From the NCBI GenBank assembly GCA_043806395.1, contig JAZDHC010000141.1:1-16668 (forward strand): 16,668 nt of DNA, in the 5' to 3' direction. The first letter of the stretch is position 1. Every line of letters begins with the position of its first letter. Made by a program: the position numbers and the translations under genes. Of this stretch, positions 15,213 through 16,668 are shown piece by piece. Below the pieces are notes generated by a model. It was given only the letters and a program-made list of their open reading frames with translations. It was not told the DNA's origin and searched no databases. Source of the DNA: CG2-30-40-21 sp043806395. Lineage in GTDB: Bacteria > UBA9089 > CG2-30-40-21.

Positions 15213-16193
15213 TCATATTGAACAGTTAGCTATGGAAGAAAAAACAACGCGTGCCCCATTCTTGACAGTAGCATCCATAATACAGGCATGGGGACCAATA
15301 ACACAATCCTCACCTATCTCGCTCTGCCCAAAGATAGTAGTAAATGGATAGATAATCGTATCCTGTCCAATCTTAACATCCCTATCAATGAAAACCGTAT
15401 CCGGGGAGATAATCGTTACCCCATTATCCATCAAATTGTCAAGAATTTGCCGACGCATATGAAATTCAGCCACAGCCAATTCCTTTCGTGAATTAATCCC
15501 CATTACCTCAACAGGTGAATCAGCTGACACAGAGGCTATCTTTCCCCCCTGTGAATTTATGATTTCAAAGACATCTGTCAGGTAATATTCATTCTGTGCA
15601 TTTGAGGAAGAGACCATTTTTAATGCTGAGAATAATGCAGCTGTCTTGAAGCAATATGTTCCGGTATTGACTGTTTTTATTGCCTTTTCTTTCGAGTCAG
15701 CATCCCTTTCCTCGACAATCCTTAGAATGTAGCCCTCGTTGTCCTTAATTATTCTTCCATACCCAGTTGGATTTTGCATCGTAGCAGTTAAAATAGTTGC
15801 CTCAGCAGCAGAACCATGATGGACTTCCACTAATCTTTTCACAGTATTCTTAGATATCAGAGGGGTATCGCCAGAAAGGATTAAAACATCACCCGTATAT
15901 TTATCAAAAAACTGTTCCGCAGATTTAACCGCATCCCCGGTACCAAGTGGTCTTTCTTGAATGGCTATTTCTACACCCCTATACTTTAGAAACTCTGCCA
16001 CCTGTTCCCTTTGATGTCCCAGAACAATTACTCTTTTTTTAATGCCAAGCTCATCCAAGGCATCAATCACATAGGCCACCATTGGCTGACCACAAATCGG
16101 ATGTAATATCTTGATTAACTTAGATTTCATTCGTTTGCCAAGCCCTGCAGCCAGTATTATTGCCCCTATATCTTCATATCCCACCCTAATCAT
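15213..16193 (-). CDS. glmU: N-acetylglucosamine-1-phosphate uridyltransferase, short GlmU without acetyltransferase domain
   Basis: The N-terminal domain (about 1-230) is the GlmU pyrophosphorylase that makes UDP-GlcNAc from GlcNAc-1-P and UTP: LAAGLGKRMKSK (14-25), ERPLGTGDAV, GDTPLIS, NPTGYGRI and the EYYLTDVFE segment. The C-terminal 70 residues begin the left-handed beta-helix (VFIDRDVKIGQDT...IGEDCVIGPHA) but stop after a few coils. Normal GlmU is about 450-460 residues; this one is 326 and lacks the acetyl-CoA binding and acetyltransferase part. The next ribosome site and prs follow within 13 bases, so no hidden remainder exists in another frame there. ATG 16193 has AAAGGGG almost touching it; an in-frame GTG three codons in is an alternative start. 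The uridyltransferase activity is well supported; the source of the GlcN-1-P acetylation step is unknown. Confidence 0.88.
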   Translation of the reverse strand: MIRVGYEDIGAIILAAGLGKRMKSKLIKILHPICGQPMVAYVIDALDELGIKKRVIVLGHQREQVAEFLKYRGVEIAIQERPLGTGDAVKSAEQFFDKYTGDVLILSGDTPLISKNTVKRLVEVHHGSAAEATILTATMQNPTGYGRIIKDNEGYILRIVEERDADSKEKAIKTVNTGTYCFKTAALFSALKMVSSSNAQNEYYLTDVFEIINSQGGKIASVSADSPVEVMGINSRKELAVAEFHMRRQILDNLMDNGVTIISPDTVFIDRDVKIGQDTIIYPFTTIFGQSEIGEDCVIGPHACIMDATVKNGARVVFSSIANCSI

Positions 16194-16215
16194 TCCCCTT
16201 TATTTTAAGTTATTC

Positions 16216-16363
16216 GTATAACTTTGTAACTACTCAGACTGTTTAAGCTGAAGACTGTTAGCTTGGAAAATGCGAATTGCATCAATAATTCCGTGTTTCT
16301 GTTTCTTTACCCTACAGTCTAAACACCTACAGCCTATCTACCTGAGTAATTACATAACTTTAC
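16216..16363. repeat. Hairpin repeat element, copy 2, in the glmU leader
   Basis: A roughly 148-base element bounded by imperfect 22-base inverted ends (17 of 22 matching; core GTAACTACTCAG at 16226-16237 against CTGAGTAATTAC at 16342-16353). Its interior holds the inverse copy (16290-16344) of the 55-base block found at 13487-13541, plus a degenerate opposite arm (16238-16262). No ORF is present. The promoter-proximal end overlaps the putative -10 box of glmU, so this element would form most of the glmU 5' leader. Confidence 0.75.
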
Positions 16364-16385
16364 CATATTATCAGGGCTTTGTCAA
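16357..16385 (-). promoter_or_regulatory. Putative promoter of the glmU-prs-rplY cluster
   Basis: On the minus strand TTGACA (16380-16385) is followed after 17 bases by TAAAGT (16357-16362), four of six matches to TATAAT, preceded by TGG. It predicts a 5' leader of about 155 bases made mostly of the hairpin repeat. The good -35 and correct spacing support it; the -10 is mediocre. The stretch 16386-16456 shows nothing else recognisable. Confidence 0.5.
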
Positions 16386-16460
16386 GAAATTTTTCTTTTT
16401 TCTCATAATCAGTTAGTTAATTGGGTCTCCCTATATTCCATGAAGAACTATTATTCTTAA

Positions 16461-16601
16461 GGGCGCCTCTAAAAACTCAATCAAGTCGATGATGGCAAGG
16501 CGCAAAGATGCGAAAAAGCGCAGTTTACAAGTGGTAAATGAGCATTTTGAGCAGCTTTGCAACGCTGCCAGCGTGGCTTTAGTGGGTTTTTAGAGGCGCC
16601 C
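16461..16601. mobile_element. MITE, 141 bp, TTAA-flanked
   Basis: Terminal inverted repeats start GGGCGCCTCTAAAAAC at both ends (16 identical bases, 18 of 19 with one mismatch). The element is flanked by TTAA at 16457-16460 and 16602-16605, consistent with a TTAA (or TA) target duplication, though TTAA is itself palindromic. The interior has a small inverted core, TTTAC-AAGTG-GTAAA (16524-16538), and no transposase. It is a non-autonomous element that would need a transposase supplied from elsewhere. Confidence 0.85.
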
Positions 16602-16668
16602 TTAACCCTTTCCTGCTGTGTATACACACTCATGGATGCCCCCTTTACCTGTCCAACAATAGTAATGC
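16481..16668 (-). CDS. Possible 3' end of an unidentified gene, reading into the MITE
   Basis: One minus-strand frame is open from the right edge to a TGA at 16481-16483, about 62 codons. The edge-proximal part reads ITIVGQVKGASMSVYTQQER and looks protein-like; I do not recognise the family. From about 16605 the frame runs through the MITE, giving a tail (KGASKNPLKPRW...) that is clearly element-derived. If the element and one TTAA copy are removed, the frame would continue as VKNNSSSWNIGRPN and stop at 16417-16419. A perfect palindrome TGTGTATACACA lies at 16617-16628. With only about 20 native residues visible, whether this is a real gene is uncertain. Confidence 0.35.
   Translation of the reverse strand, partial: ITIVGQVKGASMSVYTQQERVKGASKNPLKPRWQRCKAAQNAHLPLVNCAFSHLCALPSST

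Overview
This 16.7 kb window is a bacterial chromosome segment in which every supported gene lies on the minus strand, so transcription runs from high to low coordinates. In transcription order the genes are: the 3' end of an unidentified ORF at the window edge, glmU (short form), prs, rplY, cobS, batA, batB, batC, a large single-chain restriction-modification gene, batD, cobQ/cbiP and mutS (its last few codons run off position 1). The gene content (BatA-D aerotolerance-type proteins with a secreted, membrane-anchored BatD, de novo cobalamin genes, MutS, L25 of the CTC type) fits a diderm bacterium that makes its own B12. Base composition is moderate outside the restriction-modification gene, and small palindromic or MITE-like repeats sit in several intergenic gaps. 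That pattern is common in genomes of poorly cultivated lineages, but I cannot assign a phylum from the sequence.

Region by region. (1) 16194-16668 has a possible sigma70-type promoter, a 141-bp MITE with near-perfect terminal inverted repeats flanked by TTAA, and one copy of a second, diverged hairpin element. (2) 13611-16193 carries glmU-prs-rplY, a familiar housekeeping cluster, but GlmU stops after the first coils of the left-handed beta-helix and lacks the acetyltransferase part. (3) 13449-13610 holds a second, inverted copy of the hairpin element, so the two copies bracket glmU-prs-rplY. (4) 12699-13448 is cobS. (5) 9978-12575 is batA-batB-batC with overlapping starts and stops. (6) 6100-9858 is an A/T-rich 1252-residue protein with nuclease, N6-adenine methylase and two target-recognition domains, organised like AloI-type (type IIB) enzymes, with its own promoter. 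(7) 4132-5949 is batD, which would normally follow batC directly. (8) 2563-4059 is cobQ and 1-2558 is mutS.

The most striking feature is the insertion of this one-gene restriction-modification system into the bat operon between batC and batD. The bat genes in turn sit between two cobalamin genes, cobS and cobQ. Other points of note are the truncated GlmU, the inverted repeat pair around glmU-prs-rplY, a promoter whose -10 box lies in a repeat arm, and a MITE that appears to have rewritten the C-terminus of the gene at the right edge. No rRNA, tRNA, CRISPR array, cobalamin riboswitch or transposase gene was recognised.
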